Part shown: positions 1 to 8,223 of the stretch, one piece after another | Layout of the letters: each line of letters opens with the position of its first letter | How positions within the stretch are numbered: the first letter of the stretch is position 1 | From: JAIVGV01 sp035295985 | GTDB taxonomy: Bacteria > Acidobacteriota > Blastocatellia > Pyrinomonadales > Pyrinomonadaceae | Assembly: GCA_035295985.1 (NCBI GenBank) | Contig: DATHBT010000121.1 | Span: 1 to 25,881 of the forward strand | Direction: 5' to 3' | DNA: 25,881 nt | The notes under the pieces: generated by a model | The model's input: the letters and a program-made list of their open reading frames with translations, nothing else | The model's database searches: none | What the model was told of the DNA's origin: nothing | Translations under genes and position numbers: made by a program

Positions 1-21
1 CCGGGCGAGCTACACAACACA

Positions 22-60
22 GGGGCCGCCGCGGGTGAGGGAATCGCCCGCGGCGGCCCC
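22..60. terminator. Strong hairpin, probable bidirectional terminator
   Basis: A perfect 14-bp GC-rich inverted repeat (22-35 and 47-60) encloses an 11-nt loop. On the plus strand it is followed by AACTTTT, which fits an intrinsic terminator for a gene lying left of the window. It also sits just past the stop of the minus-strand methyltransferase, where the following sequence has no U-run. Termination is inferred from position and structure. Confidence 0.55.
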
Positions 61-86
61 AACTTTTCCATCTGCCGCTCGTCGGC

Positions 87-914
87 CTATCTCATCTTCT
101 GCCCAATGACGAGCGTGGCCTTGACGGAGAGCGCGAAGCTGGACTCGTGCCGCTCGCCGTCGATCAGCTCCGAGATCGACGACAGCACGCGCCCGTGCGT
201 GGCCGGGTCTGCGAGCGGGTCGAGCCAGTCTTTGAGGAGGAAATGGCGCACGAGCGGCGCGCTCAGAAACTCCTCGGCCGAGGCGAAGCCGAACTCCTCG
301 ATGTTCGTGAAGGAGCGTACGTCTTCCAGCCCCTCGCGCGCGGCCAGCAACTTCGCGTCGGAGACGGTCGGCAGGCGGTTGATCAACTCCTCGACGACCG
401 ATGATTCGTCCGCGAGTCCGGCGTTGCCGAGCGCCTCCCAGTAGATTGAAAAGAACTCGCCGTAGCTCGAAGCGGTGGGGAGGTTGAACGCGACCGTCGC
501 GCCGTACGCGGCCACGCGCACCATCTCGGCCAGCACTTCGGGCAGGCGCTCCGGCGCGACCATCGAGGCGTCGGCGACGACCAGCTCGAACTGCCCGTCC
601 TCGAAGGCTAGGGCTTCAAGCTGCGTCGTACGGAAGTCTGCCTGATCTTCCAACTTCGCGGCCGCGGCCTTCGCGCGCGCGATCTCGACGCGCTCGGCGT
701 GCTCGTCCACGCCGATCAGAGTCACGTCCGCGCCCGCGCGCTCCGTGAGTTTTAGCGCGTGGCCGCCCGTGCCCGCGGCGACGTAGAGAGCGCGCCCCTC
801 CTTCGGCAGCTTCAGGTGCTCGTCGATCAGCTCGGCGAAACGCTCGCCCCAGTCGGTCGCCACGTACAGGTCGTGCAGGTAGGCGAGCTCCTTGTCACTT
901 CTGCTCTCTGACAT
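87..914 (-). CDS. Class I SAM-dependent methyltransferase
   Basis: This 275-residue cytoplasmic protein has a Rossmann-type methyltransferase core. Motif I is VAAGTGG at residues 45-51, the acidic residue that would bind the SAM ribose is Asp70 at the end of strand 2 (LIGVD), and a motif-IV-like strand FELVVADAS lies near residues 109-117. The C-terminal 130 residues, rich in Glu and Leu, probably form the substrate cap. The ATG start lies only 9 nt after the rarA stop, so the two genes are likely co-transcribed; no clear Shine-Dalgarno is visible. The substrate cannot be read from the sequence. The motif resembles UbiE/Methyltransf_11-type enzymes, but the family is broad. The fold is confident and the specific function unknown. 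Confidence 0.85.
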   Translation of the reverse strand: MSESRSDKELAYLHDLYVATDWGERFAELIDEHLKLPKEGRALYVAAGTGGHALKLTERAGADVTLIGVDEHAERVEIARAKAAAAKLEDQADFRTTQLEALAFEDGQFELVVADASMVAPERLPEVLAEMVRVAAYGATVAFNLPTASSYGEFFSIYWEALGNAGLADESSVVEELINRLPTVSDAKLLAAREGLEDVRSFTNIEEFGFASAEEFLSAPLVRHFLLKDWLDPLADPATHGRVLSSISELIDGERHESSFALSVKATLVIGQKMR

Positions 915-923
915 GATAAAAAG

Positions 924-2270
924 TTAGTCGTCCGTCGTCCGTTGCTCTTCGCTCGCATCTCCTTCGCCGTCGAAATACTCTTTGCCCCTCAGCGTCTCCG
1001 GCAAACAGGACATCTCCTCGCGCGCGGCCGGGTCGCCGTGGACGTAGCGGTAGCCAGCGCCGTAGCCGACGCGCTTCATCAGCGGCGTGATGGCGTTGCG
1101 CAGTTGCATCGGCACGGGTTCGCGCGCCGTCTCCTGCGCGTCCGCCGCGGCGGCGAAGTAGGCGCGCTTGACGGCGTTCGACTTCGGCGCGCGCGCAAGA
1201 TAAATAGTCGCCTGCGTGAGCGGGTAAAGGGCTTCGGGCAATCCGATCAGATGCGTGATCTGCGCGGCCGAGTTGGCCTGAACGATGGCTTGCGGGTCGG
1301 CCAGCCCGATGTCCTCGGAGGCGAGGATGCAAAGGCGGCGCGCGATGAAGAGGGGATCGGCCCCGCCTTCGATGAGGCGGGCGAGCCAGTAGAGCGCGGC
1401 GTTCACGTCCGAGTTGCGCAGAGACTTGATGAGCGCGGAGGCGAGGTTGTAGTGCTCCTCGCCGCCCTTGTCGTAGGCGTAGCGCGCGCGCCCCAGCGTT
1501 TCCGCGACGGCCTCTTCGGAGACGCGGCGGACGCCGTCCCGGTCGGACAAAGTTGATTCTACAGCGGCTTCGAGCGCCGAGAGAGCTACGCGCGCGTCGC
1601 CGCCCGCCGCGCGCGCGAGTCGCTTGATGGCCTCGTCCGAGACTGCGGGGCGCAGGGCGGCGAGTCCGCGCTCCTCGTCCGTGATGGCGCGGCGCAGGAG
1701 CGTTTCGATGTCCGAGTCTTCGAGGGGCTTCAGGACGAGGACGCGCGAGCGCGAGAGCAGCGCGCCGATCACTTCGAACGAAGGGTTCTCGGTCGTCGCG
1801 CCGACGAGCGTGACCGTGCCGTCCTCGACGGCGGGCAGGAGCGCGTCCTGCTGCGCCTTGTTAAAGCGGTGAATCTCGTCAACGAAGAGGATCGTCCGCC
1901 GCCCCTCGTGCCGCCGCTCGCGCGCGCCGGCAATCGCCTCGCGCAGGTCTTTGACGCCGGAGAAGACGGCCGAGAGCGCGACGAACTCCGCGCCCGCGTG
2001 GCCCGCGAGCAGACGGGCGAGCGTGGTCTTGCCCGTGCCGGGCGGCCCCCAAAGTATTAGCGAGGGCAGCGCGGCCTTGCCCTCCACGAGACGCCGCAGT
2101 ATCCGCCCCTCGCCGACGAGCTGCTGTTGCCCGACGAATTCGGAGAGCGTGCGCGGGCGCATCCGCTCTGCGAGCGGCGCGTCAGGGGCGACGGCCGTCG
2201 CGCTTTCGCCCGCGCGCGGCGGCGGCGCTTCCGGCTCGGCGAACAGTCGCTCTGTCTTGCGTCGCGGCAT
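924..2270 (-). CDS. rarA: Replication-associated recombination protein A (RarA/MgsA AAA+ ATPase)
   Basis: The protein has 448 residues, the usual RarA length. It is a clamp-loader-like AAA+ ATPase that acts at stalled replication forks. Visible motifs are Walker A GPPGTGKT (75-82), Walker B ILFVDEIHRF (127-136), sensor-1 region GATTENPSFE (157-166) and the LLSRSRV arginine-finger segment (171-177). The tetramerisation/MgsA C-terminal region follows (YNLASALIKSLRNSD and later). The N-terminus has the family-typical LF followed by a Pro/Ala linker and then ERMRPRTLSEFVGQ, which supports the ATG at 2270 despite the lack of a clear Shine-Dalgarno. It is the first gene of a two-gene minus-strand unit with the methyltransferase. 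The last residues (EEQRTTDD) are encoded by a repeat-like motif at 927-946 and look like a late, non-conserved extension. Confidence 0.95.
   Translation of the reverse strand: MPRRKTERLFAEPEAPPPRAGESATAVAPDAPLAERMRPRTLSEFVGQQQLVGEGRILRRLVEGKAALPSLILWGPPGTGKTTLARLLAGHAGAEFVALSAVFSGVKDLREAIAGARERRHEGRRTILFVDEIHRFNKAQQDALLPAVEDGTVTLVGATTENPSFEVIGALLSRSRVLVLKPLEDSDIETLLRRAITDEERGLAALRPAVSDEAIKRLARAAGGDARVALSALEAAVESTLSDRDGVRRVSEEAVAETLGRARYAYDKGGEEHYNLASALIKSLRNSDVNAALYWLARLIEGGADPLFIARRLCILASEDIGLADPQAIVQANSAAQITHLIGLPEALYPLTQATIYLARAPKSNAVKRAYFAAAADAQETAREPVPMQLRNAITPLMKRVGYGAGYRYVHGDPAAREEMSCLPETLRGKEYFDGEGDASEEQRTTDD
927..946. repeat. GTCCGT-type repeat motif forming the rarA 3' end
   Basis: The plus strand carries tandem GTCGTCCGT units ending in CCGTTGC. 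Read on the minus strand this shares CAACGGACGAC with the right arm of the inverted repeat at 14369-14392 and its flank. It encodes the final residues of RarA. I infer that both copies belong to the same dispersed repeat family. Confidence 0.4.
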
Positions 2271-2288
2271 CGGTTAAAAACTTTGACT

Positions 2289-2359
2289 CGGTGGCGCGTC
2301 CGTGGCAGCATTAGCCAACAGTCGTCATTGCTAAGAGCAATTTTTCGCAGTCGCCACCG
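2289..2359. other. Structured intergenic segment between divergent genes
   Basis: Outer 8-bp arms CGGTGGCG (2289-2296) and CGCCACCG (2352-2359) enclose an inner 6-bp hairpin ATTGCT/AGCAAT (2327-2341) followed on the plus strand by TTTT. The segment is more AT-rich than its surroundings. It may be a small structured RNA, a weak terminator or part of the rarA leader; the sequence alone cannot decide. Confidence 0.3.
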
Positions 2360-2395
2360 CAATTTTCGTTCGTAACGAGATTAGCACAATCCCCG

Positions 2396-2434
2396 GCGCG
2401 GGGCTTCGCGGGCCGCCTGCGGCTCGCCCCGCGC
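2396..2434. repeat. GC-rich two-tier palindrome
   Basis: Arms GCGCGGGGC (2396-2404) and GCCCCGCGC (2426-2434) pair perfectly. Inside them GCCGC (2412-2416) and GCGGC (2419-2423) can form a second short stem. It lies upstream of the small membrane-protein gene. It resembles an extragenic palindromic (REP-like) element, but I see no second copy in the window. Confidence 0.4.
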
Positions 2435-2530
2435 GGTAAACGGAACGGGCCTCGCCGGATGTTCGTATAGGTGTAGCGGGCGCGGGCATTAAAACTTCAA
2501 ACGCGCCGGACTTTGAGTGAGGTGGCAGGC

Positions 2531-2737
2531 ATGAATAACGGGCTGAGAGTTGTCGGCATCATCTTCCTGGCGCTGTTCGCGCTGGTCGTGGTGCTGCCGC
2601 TGGTGGGCGCGGCCATCGGGCTGGTGACGGGTGTCGTGGGTCTTCTGGTGGGGCTGGCGGCGGCGCTGATCAAGCTGGCTGTCGTCGTGGCCGTCGTCTA
2701 TCTGGCGCTGGTCGGCGTCCGCGCGCTGATACGCTGA
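2531..2737 (+). CDS. Small hydrophobic membrane protein
   Basis: This encodes 68 residues that are almost entirely Leu, Val, Ala and Gly. A first membrane segment covers about residues 6-37 (possibly two short helices with a Gly-rich turn) and a second about 42-64. The protein ends in a basic ALIR. I chose the ATG at 2531 because AGGTGG at 2520-2525 gives a good ribosome-binding site with 5-nt spacing. An upstream in-frame TTG at 2513 would add six residues but has no such site. The Gly/Val-rich pattern is typical of small envelope proteins, and I recognise no family. It precedes the zinc-ribbon membrane protein, separated by a hairpin. Confidence 0.65.
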   Translation: MNNGLRVVGIIFLALFALVVVLPLVGAAIGLVTGVVGLLVGLAAALIKLAVVVAVVYLALVGVRALIR

Positions 2738-2769
2738 TCGGCGCGGCGAGGGAGTCAAACGCCCCGCGC

Positions 2770-2801
2770 GCCGTCCGCCCCACTTCGCGCGCGCGGACGG
2801 C
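2770..2801 (+). terminator. Possible terminator or leader hairpin
   Basis: A 9-bp perfect stem, GCCGTCCGC (2770-2778) with GCGGACGGC (2793-2801), is followed by TTT. It begins 32 nt after the small membrane-protein stop and ends 17 nt before the next ATG. It could therefore end the first transcript or attenuate expression of the zinc-ribbon gene. The U-run is short. Confidence 0.4.
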
Positions 2802-2818
2802 TTTCGACGGAGTAGCCC

Positions 2819-3316
2819 ATGTACTGCCAAAGTTGCGGCACGGAGATTCAGCCCGGTCTCAACTACTGCAACCGCTGCGGCGCGCAGGTGACGGGCCTCG
2901 CGCAGGCCGAGGATGAGCGCGTCGTGTTCCTGCCGACCGACCTGACAAGCCCCGTGCGCTGGATCGCCGCGACGATCTGCCTGACGATGATCCTCGGCTT
3001 CGTCATCCTCTTCACCGCCATCGGCGGCCTGGCCCGCAGCGGCGTGCCGACCGACCCGCTCGTCATTATCGCCGGCCTCGGGCTGACCGGCATCTTCGTC
3101 ACGGAACTGACGCTCATACGCATGATGTCGCGCCTGCTCTTCGAGGCGAGGGAGCAGGGCCGACTGCCCGCGGCGAAGAAGTCGAAGGCGGGCGGGCTGC
3201 GCCCGGCCCCCGCTCGGCAACTCGCCGAGCCGGCCCTCACGACCGGCCCCGTCCACAGCGTCACGGATCACACCACGCGCACGCTCGGACGGGCTTACAG
3301 GGAGCCGCTCGCTTAA
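2819..3316 (+). CDS. Zinc-ribbon membrane protein
   Basis: The 165-residue protein opens with a double-CxxC zinc ribbon (Cys3, Cys6, Cys17, Cys20; YCQSCG and YCNRCG). Two hydrophobic segments follow at about residues 48-70 and 80-100. The C-terminal tail is basic and Pro/Ala-rich and probably cytoplasmic. The start is supported by GGAG at 2809-2812 with 6-nt spacing. Proteins with this N-terminal zinc_ribbon_2-like module plus two membrane helices are common hypothetical proteins in Acidobacteria. The zinc binding is a confident reading, while the cellular role is unknown. The hairpin at 2770-2801 lies in its leader. Confidence 0.8.
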   Translation: MYCQSCGTEIQPGLNYCNRCGAQVTGLAQAEDERVVFLPTDLTSPVRWIAATICLTMILGFVILFTAIGGLARSGVPTDPLVIIAGLGLTGIFVTELTLIRMMSRLLFEAREQGRLPAAKKSKAGGLRPAPARQLAEPALTTGPVHSVTDHTTRTLGRAYREPLA

Positions 3317-3411
3317 CAGTCAGACCGCACGAAGTCCTGCCCGCCGCCTCTTCCATGCCGACAAAAACAGCGCGTCATCGCCGCGCGGGTGCGCCCGGAC
3401 GCGCGCGGGGA

Positions 3412-3441
3412 TTGACTAAGTGCGCGCCGCGGTGCTACTGA
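3412..3441 (+). promoter_or_regulatory. Candidate promoter of the TonB receptor
   Basis: TTGACT (3412-3417) matches the -35 consensus at five of six positions. It is followed after 18 nt by TACTGA with an upstream TG (TGCTACTGA). The -10 is weak, so this is tentative. It would give a leader of about 100 nt containing the small CTTTC/GAAAG hairpin near 3504. Confidence 0.35.
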
Positions 3442-3551
3442 ATTGAGCGTCTTACTACGAGCGACCGCGGCCGAACTCAATCCTTAACCGTTCCTTTCGA
3501 CGAAAGTCGCCGGCCCGGCTCTCCACTTTCTCAACAGAGGTTCAAATAAGG

Positions 3552-6500
3552 ATGTCTCACCTAGCACGTCGGTGCGTCGGTGGCAGGCCGTCGGTGTGCC
3601 TGCCGCGCCGTAACTTCTTCGCGGGCCGCGTGGCGCTCGCGCTTCTGCTGCTGCTGTGCTCGTCGCCGCTCCCGCTCTTCGTCGCGCCTAACGCGCGCGC
3701 GCAGGACACCCTGACGGGCGCGTTCCAGGGCACAGTGACGAACAGCGACACGGGCGAACCCGTGGCGGGCGCGGCCGTCCAGATCATCAACCAGCAGACG
3801 GGTCAGGTGATCCCGAAGACGACCGACACGCGCGGGCGCTTCTACCAGGGGCTGCTCAGCCCCGGCCTCTACACGATCCGCGTCTCCGCGCAGGGCTACG
3901 TCACGCAGGAGGTCGTGCAGCGCCTCTTCATCACGCGTGCGGGCGAGGTCGTGCCCGTGCCCGTCGCGCTCGACCCCGCCCCGCCCGCGGGTACAGCGAC
4001 GACAACGCCGGCCGCGCCCGCGCTGACCGAGGGCGACACGGACGTGCGCGCCCGCATCAACGCCTCGGACGCCCGGCAGGGCGGATCGTTCACGGAGGAG
4101 GAGGTGTCGTCGCTGCCCCTCGGCTCCTCCACCTTCACGCGCACCTTCGACGAGTTGGCCCTGCTGCTCCCCGGCGTCGTACCCCCGCCGCAAACACTCG
4201 GCTCGGTCGCGGGGCCGGGCGTCGGCGCGGGCGTCGGCACTTCGGGGCAGTTCTCGGCTAACGGCCTCCGGTCGCGCGGCAACAACTTCACCGTGGACGG
4301 GTCGGACAACAACGACGAGGACATCGGCGTCCGCAGGCAGGGCTTCGTCGCTTTAAACTCCCAGCCGATTGAATCCGTCCGCGAGTACCAGGCGATCACG
4401 CTGCTGGCCCCGGCGCAGTTCGGCCGCAACATCGGCGCGCAGGTCAACGCCGTCTCCAAGTCGGGCGGGAGCGGTCACCACGGGACGGCCTACGGCTTCC
4501 TGAACACGAGCCGACTGAACGCTCGCAGCCCCTTCGACACGAACTTCGGCAACGAGTCTTTCGCGCTCCGCGCCGGCCTCGACCAGCCCGTGCTGATCGA
4601 CGACCGCCCGCTCGTCGTCACGAACGGCAGCGGCGGCAAAGACTCTTTCACGCTCGGCCAGTTCGGCCTCGTCACGGGCGGCCCCGTTAAACGCGACCGC
4701 GTCTTCTACTTCCTCTCCGCCGAGGGCGTCCGACAGAACGCCGTGCAGGAGGAGAGCTTCGCCGTGCCCACGGTCGAGGAGCGAGGCTTCTTCGAGACGG
4801 GCGCTTCGGGGCTGCCCATCGGCCTGATCGTCCCCGGCTCTGAGCTGACCGCCTTCCCGACCAGTCTGGACGGCGACGCCATCTTCAGCCTCTTCCCGTT
4901 CCCCAACAACCCGCTCGGCATCTACGGCCCGAACACCTACACGCAGACGCTTCCCGCGGACGGCCGCGGATTCATCGGCTCGGCGAAGGTTGACGGCTAT
5001 TTCAAGTGGAAGGGTCGACAGCAGCACGTCGCCGAGCGCTACAACTTCACGGACGACGCGCGCACGATCCCGGCGACCGGCGGCGCGCTCTTCTCCAGCT
5101 TGCGCCCCCGCGTGCGGACGCAGAACTCCTCCTTCTACCTCAACAGCGAGGTGAGCGCGCCCGACTCAGCGCGCCCGGCCTTCAACCAGTTGCGACTCTC
5201 CTACGGCCGCACGCGCCTCAACTTCGGCGAGGTGCGCGATCAAAGCTTCCTGTCGCCGACGGGGCTGCTGCCCGGCGTCCCGTTCCTCCTGAACGCGCCG
5301 TTCGTAGTCAACGGCACGCTCCCCGACGATCCCGTCACCCCCAACACCGGCCCCGTGCAGTACGCCTCCACCGGGTTCGGCGCGGAGGACGTGCTCGGCC
5401 CCGTCGGACAGATCAACATCGCCGGCTTCAGCCCCGTCGGCGTGGACGTGTTCAACTTCCCGCAGCGGAGAGTCAACAACACTTATCAGTTAGCTGACAC
5501 ATTCACGTGGCAGGTGGGCGACCACGCCCTAGCCTTCGGCGCGGACTTACGGCGCACGGAACTCAACAGCGACCTGCCGCGCAACTCCCGCCCGCTCGTC
5601 ACCTTCAACGGCGCGCCCGACATACGCTTCGACGAGGAAGGCGAGATCGAGCCGACGGGCCGCTTCATCACCGGCGCGTCACTCGCCGCCGCGGGCGCGG
5701 CCAGCGGCTTCTTCCAGACGCTCGCCACCGGCGACTCGCGCATCAACCTGCGCTACTACCAGCACAACTACTTCGCGCAGGACAACTGGCGCGTGCGCCG
5801 CAACCTGTCGCTCTCCTTAGGCCTCCGCTACGAGTACAACTCGCCCCCCGCCGAGTCTTCCCGCCGCATCGAGCGCACGTTCAACGATCCGGCGCTCGAC
5901 GAGGTGCCGGGGCTGCGCGAGTTCATCGAGGGCCGCACGCGCATCTTCGACCCCGACCGCAAGAACTTCGCCCCGCGCGTCGGGCTGGCTTACGCGCCAA
6001 ACCTGTTCGGCGCCGACCGCCTGACCGTCTTCCGGGCCGGCTACGGCATCTTCTACGATCAGATACTCGGCGCGGTCGTCAGCCAGTCGCGCGACGTGTT
6101 CCCGACCTTCCTGACCGTCAACTTCTCCGGCGGCGGCGGCGGCAACCAGCTCGGCCCGCTGCTCCTCCTCAACCCGAGCAGCCCGAACCTCGAACTCGTC
6201 CAGCCCGGCACGCTCAATCGAGTGAACCCCGCGTTCACGACCGCCGAACTCGTCAACTACATCAACCAGCTCGTCACCGGCGATGAGGAGCCTGACTCCA
6301 ACATCTTCGGCGCGACGCTACCCGCGCGCCGCCTCCTGACGCCGCGCGCGCAGCACTTCTCCGTCTCCGTGGAGCAGCAGCTCGCGCGCAACATGGTCGT
6401 CTCCGCGGCCTACGTCGGCACGCGCGGCCACCGGCTGCTGCGCTTCAACACGCCCAACCTCGGCATCAACGGCGTCCTCATCCCCCTCGACTTCGACGTT

Positions 6501-7340
6501 GACCGGGAGGACGACCCCGAAGACCCCTTCGACGCGCCGGGTCAGCCGATCTTCATCGGCCTCGCGCTCCCGCCCGAAGGCGGGCGGCCCATCGCGACCG
6601 CCGGCTCGATCTCCCGTTTCGAGACAACGACCTCCTCGCGCTACGACTCGCTCCAGCTACAACTGCGCGGCCGGCTGCGCCGGCAGTTGCAGTACCAGAC
6701 CTCTTACACCTTCGGAAAGGCGACGGACGACGTGTCCGACGTGTTCGACCTGGCCGGCGCGTCCGCCCTCCCGCAGGACTCTCGCAACCTCGCCGCCGAG
6801 CGCGGGCCCGCGAACTTCGACATCCGCCACCGCTTCACCTACAACTTCATCTACGACTTCCCGCGCTTCGACAACGCGGCGGCGCGCCTCCTCTTCGGCG
6901 GCGTGCAATTCGCCGGCCTGGGGAGCTACAGCACGGGCCAGCCCTTCACGGTCAACTCCATCTTCGACGTTAACCTGGACGGCAACCTGACGGATAGGCT
7001 GAACACGACACAGGGGATCGCCGAGACGGGCGACCGCCGGCAGCCCTACCGCCTGACCGTCGATCCCGCGTCGCTGCTCGCGCCCGTCGAGGAGAACGGC
7101 TCGGTCGGCCGCAACACCTTCCGCGCTGGCAGCGTCCTCGACCTGAACATGGCGGTCAGCAAGCGCATCGACTTCGGCGAGCGGCAGCAGTTGCTGCTGC
7201 GCGTTGACGTGTTCAACTTCATCAACCGCGCCAACTATGGCATCCCCGTCCGCTTCCTCGAAGCGCCCGGCTTCGGCACGGCCACCGACACCGTCACCCC
7301 GATGCGCCGCTTCCAGTTCGCGCTCAAGTACTCGTTCTGA
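3552..7340 (+). CDS. TonB-dependent receptor with N-terminal carboxypeptidase-regulatory domain (Oar-like)
   Basis: This 1262-residue outer-membrane protein starts with a signal peptide, with a Leu-rich core at about 27-45 and likely cleavage after ARA at residue 50. A beta-sandwich CarboxypepD_reg-like domain follows (about 53-140: GTVTNSDTGEPVAGAAV, then the DTRGRF and GLYTIRV strands). After a Pro/Thr-rich linker comes a plug domain (about 179-320) with the signature NGLRSRGNNFTVDGSDNND and later SKSGGSGHHGTAYGF. The rest is a beta-barrel ending in FALKYSF with a C-terminal aromatic, as expected for BAM-inserted proteins. A loop near residue 1136 carries DVNLDGNLTD, a calcium-loop-like motif common in these receptors. 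It is monocistronic, with no SusD-like partner beside it. The ligand is unknown; Oar-type receptors are abundant in Acidobacteria and may handle peptides or glycans. Confidence 0.93.
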   Translation: MSHLARRCVGGRPSVCLPRRNFFAGRVALALLLLLCSSPLPLFVAPNARAQDTLTGAFQGTVTNSDTGEPVAGAAVQIINQQTGQVIPKTTDTRGRFYQGLLSPGLYTIRVSAQGYVTQEVVQRLFITRAGEVVPVPVALDPAPPAGTATTTPAAPALTEGDTDVRARINASDARQGGSFTEEEVSSLPLGSSTFTRTFDELALLLPGVVPPPQTLGSVAGPGVGAGVGTSGQFSANGLRSRGNNFTVDGSDNNDEDIGVRRQGFVALNSQPIESVREYQAITLLAPAQFGRNIGAQVNAVSKSGGSGHHGTAYGFLNTSRLNARSPFDTNFGNESFALRAGLDQPVLIDDRPLVVTNGSGGKDSFTLGQFGLVTGGPVKRDRVFYFLSAEGVRQNAVQEESFAVPTVEERGFFETGASGLPIGLIVPGSELTAFPTSLDGDAIFSLFPFPNNPLGIYGPNTYTQTLPADGRGFIGSAKVDGYFKWKGRQQHVAERYNFTDDARTIPATGGALFSSLRPRVRTQNSSFYLNSEVSAPDSARPAFNQLRLSYGRTRLNFGEVRDQSFLSPTGLLPGVPFLLNAPFVVNGTLPDDPVTPNTGPVQYASTGFGAEDVLGPVGQINIAGFSPVGVDVFNFPQRRVNNTYQLADTFTWQVGDHALAFGADLRRTELNSDLPRNSRPLVTFNGAPDIRFDEEGEIEPTGRFITGASLAAAGAASGFFQTLATGDSRINLRYYQHNYFAQDNWRVRRNLSLSLGLRYEYNSPPAESSRRIERTFNDPALDEVPGLREFIEGRTRIFDPDRKNFAPRVGLAYAPNLFGADRLTVFRAGYGIFYDQILGAVVSQSRDVFPTFLTVNFSGGGGGNQLGPLLLLNPSSPNLELVQPGTLNRVNPAFTTAELVNYINQLVTGDEEPDSNIFGATLPARRLLTPRAQHFSVSVEQQLARNMVVSAAYVGTRGHRLLRFNTPNLGINGVLIPLDFDVDREDDPEDPFDAPGQPIFIGLALPPEGGRPIATAGSISRFETTTSSRYDSLQLQLRGRLRRQLQYQTSYTFGKATDDVSDVFDLAGASALPQDSRNLAAERGPANFDIRHRFTYNFIYDFPRFDNAAARLLFGGVQFAGLGSYSTGQPFTVNSIFDVNLDGNLTDRLNTTQGIAETGDRRQPYRLTVDPASLLAPVEENGSVGRNTFRAGSVLDLNMAVSKRIDFGERQQLLLRVDVFNFINRANYGIPVRFLEAPGFGTATDTVTPMRRFQFALKYSF

Positions 7341-7348
7341 AGGGGGCG

Positions 7349-7423
7349 GCGGCCGGGCGGAGAAATTTTTCGGTTAGCGGCGCGGGCGGTGTATCTTACG
7401 TTGCCGGTTCGCCGCCCGGCCGC
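7349..7423 (+). other. Long-range 12-bp inverted repeat in the O-methyltransferase leader
   Basis: GCGGCCGGGCGG (7349-7360) pairs perfectly with CCGCCCGGCCGC (7412-7423) across a 51-nt loop. The loop contains an AT-rich AGAAATTTTT and a TATCTT that could be a weak -10. It could be the end of the receptor transcript, a leader structure, or both. Confidence 0.35.
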
Positions 7424-7448
7424 GCCGTCTCGCCCGGAGTCCGAAACG

Positions 7449-8120
7449 ATGTCGAACAAGTACCTGCCGCTAAACGATCAGATTTACGACTACCTGCGCG
7501 CGGTGTCGCTGCGCGAGCACGACGCGCTGAGGCGTCTGCGCGAGGAGACGGCCGCGATGTCGCAGGCCAACATGCAGATCGCGCCGGAGCAAGGCCAGTT
7601 CATGGCGCTGCTCGTCCAACTTCTCGGCGCGCGCAAAACTCTTGAGGTCGGCGTCTTCACCGGCTACAGCTCGCTCGCCGTCGCGCTGGCGCTTCCCGCG
7701 GACGGCCGCGTCGTCGCCTGCGACGTGAGCGAGGAGTGGACGGCCGTCGCGCGCCGCTACTGGCGGGAGGCCGGCGTCGCAGACAAGATCGACCTTCGCC
7801 TCGCGCCCGCGCTCGACACGCTCGACCGTCTGCTCCGCGACGGGCAGGCCGGCACGTTCGACTTCGCGTTCATCGACGCCGACAAGTCGAACTACGACGC
7901 CTACTACGAGCGCGCCCTCGAACTCGTCCGCGCGTGCGGACTCGTCTGCATCGACAACGTGCTCTGGTCGGGCCGCGTCGCCGACCCCGGAGCGTCGGAC
8001 GAAGACACTGAGGCCATCCGCGCCCTCAACCGCAAGCTCCACGGCGACGAGCGCATCAGCCTCAGCCTCGTCCCCATAGCAGACGGCCTTACGCTCGCGC
8101 TTAAACGCGTCCCGCGCTGA
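7449..8120 (+). CDS. SAM-dependent O-methyltransferase (family 3, CCoAOMT-like)
   Basis: The 223-residue length is typical of cation-dependent small O-methyltransferases. Motif I is LEVGVFTGYSS (65-75), the ribose-binding acidic residue is Asp92 (VACDVS), and FIDADKSNYDAYYE (141-154) plus IDNVLWSG (168-175) supply the expected metal ligands Asp143, Asp169 and Asn170. The N-terminal helix has AMSQANMQIAPEQGQFM, matching the conserved region before motif I. I chose the ATG at 7449 because GGAG at 7436-7439 precedes it at good spacing; an upstream GTG at 7389 would add a non-conserved Pro-rich stretch. The family methylates catechol-type or other hydroxylated aromatics; the natural acceptor here is unknown. 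The gene is likely transcribed on its own or from its leader, as a hairpin follows. Confidence 0.92.
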   Translation: MSNKYLPLNDQIYDYLRAVSLREHDALRRLREETAAMSQANMQIAPEQGQFMALLVQLLGARKTLEVGVFTGYSSLAVALALPADGRVVACDVSEEWTAVARRYWREAGVADKIDLRLAPALDTLDRLLRDGQAGTFDFAFIDADKSNYDAYYERALELVRACGLVCIDNVLWSGRVADPGASDEDTEAIRALNRKLHGDERISLSLVPIADGLTLALKRVPR

Positions 8121-8125
8121 ATCGT

Positions 8126-8142
8126 CGGGCGACGGTCGCCCG
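8126..8142 (+). terminator. Short intrinsic terminator after the O-methyltransferase
   Basis: A 7-bp perfect stem, CGGGCGA and TCGCCCG, with a 3-nt loop is followed by GTTTATAG. It starts 6 nt after the stop codon. The position and GC-rich stem favour termination; the U-tract is short. Confidence 0.5.
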
Positions 8143-8223
8143 GTTTATAGCGTCCGTCGCTCTCCGGCCTCGTCACGCTTTTTAAACGCGCCTGTGAGGT
8201 CTCCAGGGGCGGGGGAGGTTCCG

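Noticed and set aside
2513..2530. TTG start adding six residues to the small membrane protein
   Set aside because: The ATG at 2531 has a better-placed AGGTGG site that lies inside the TTG-extended reading.
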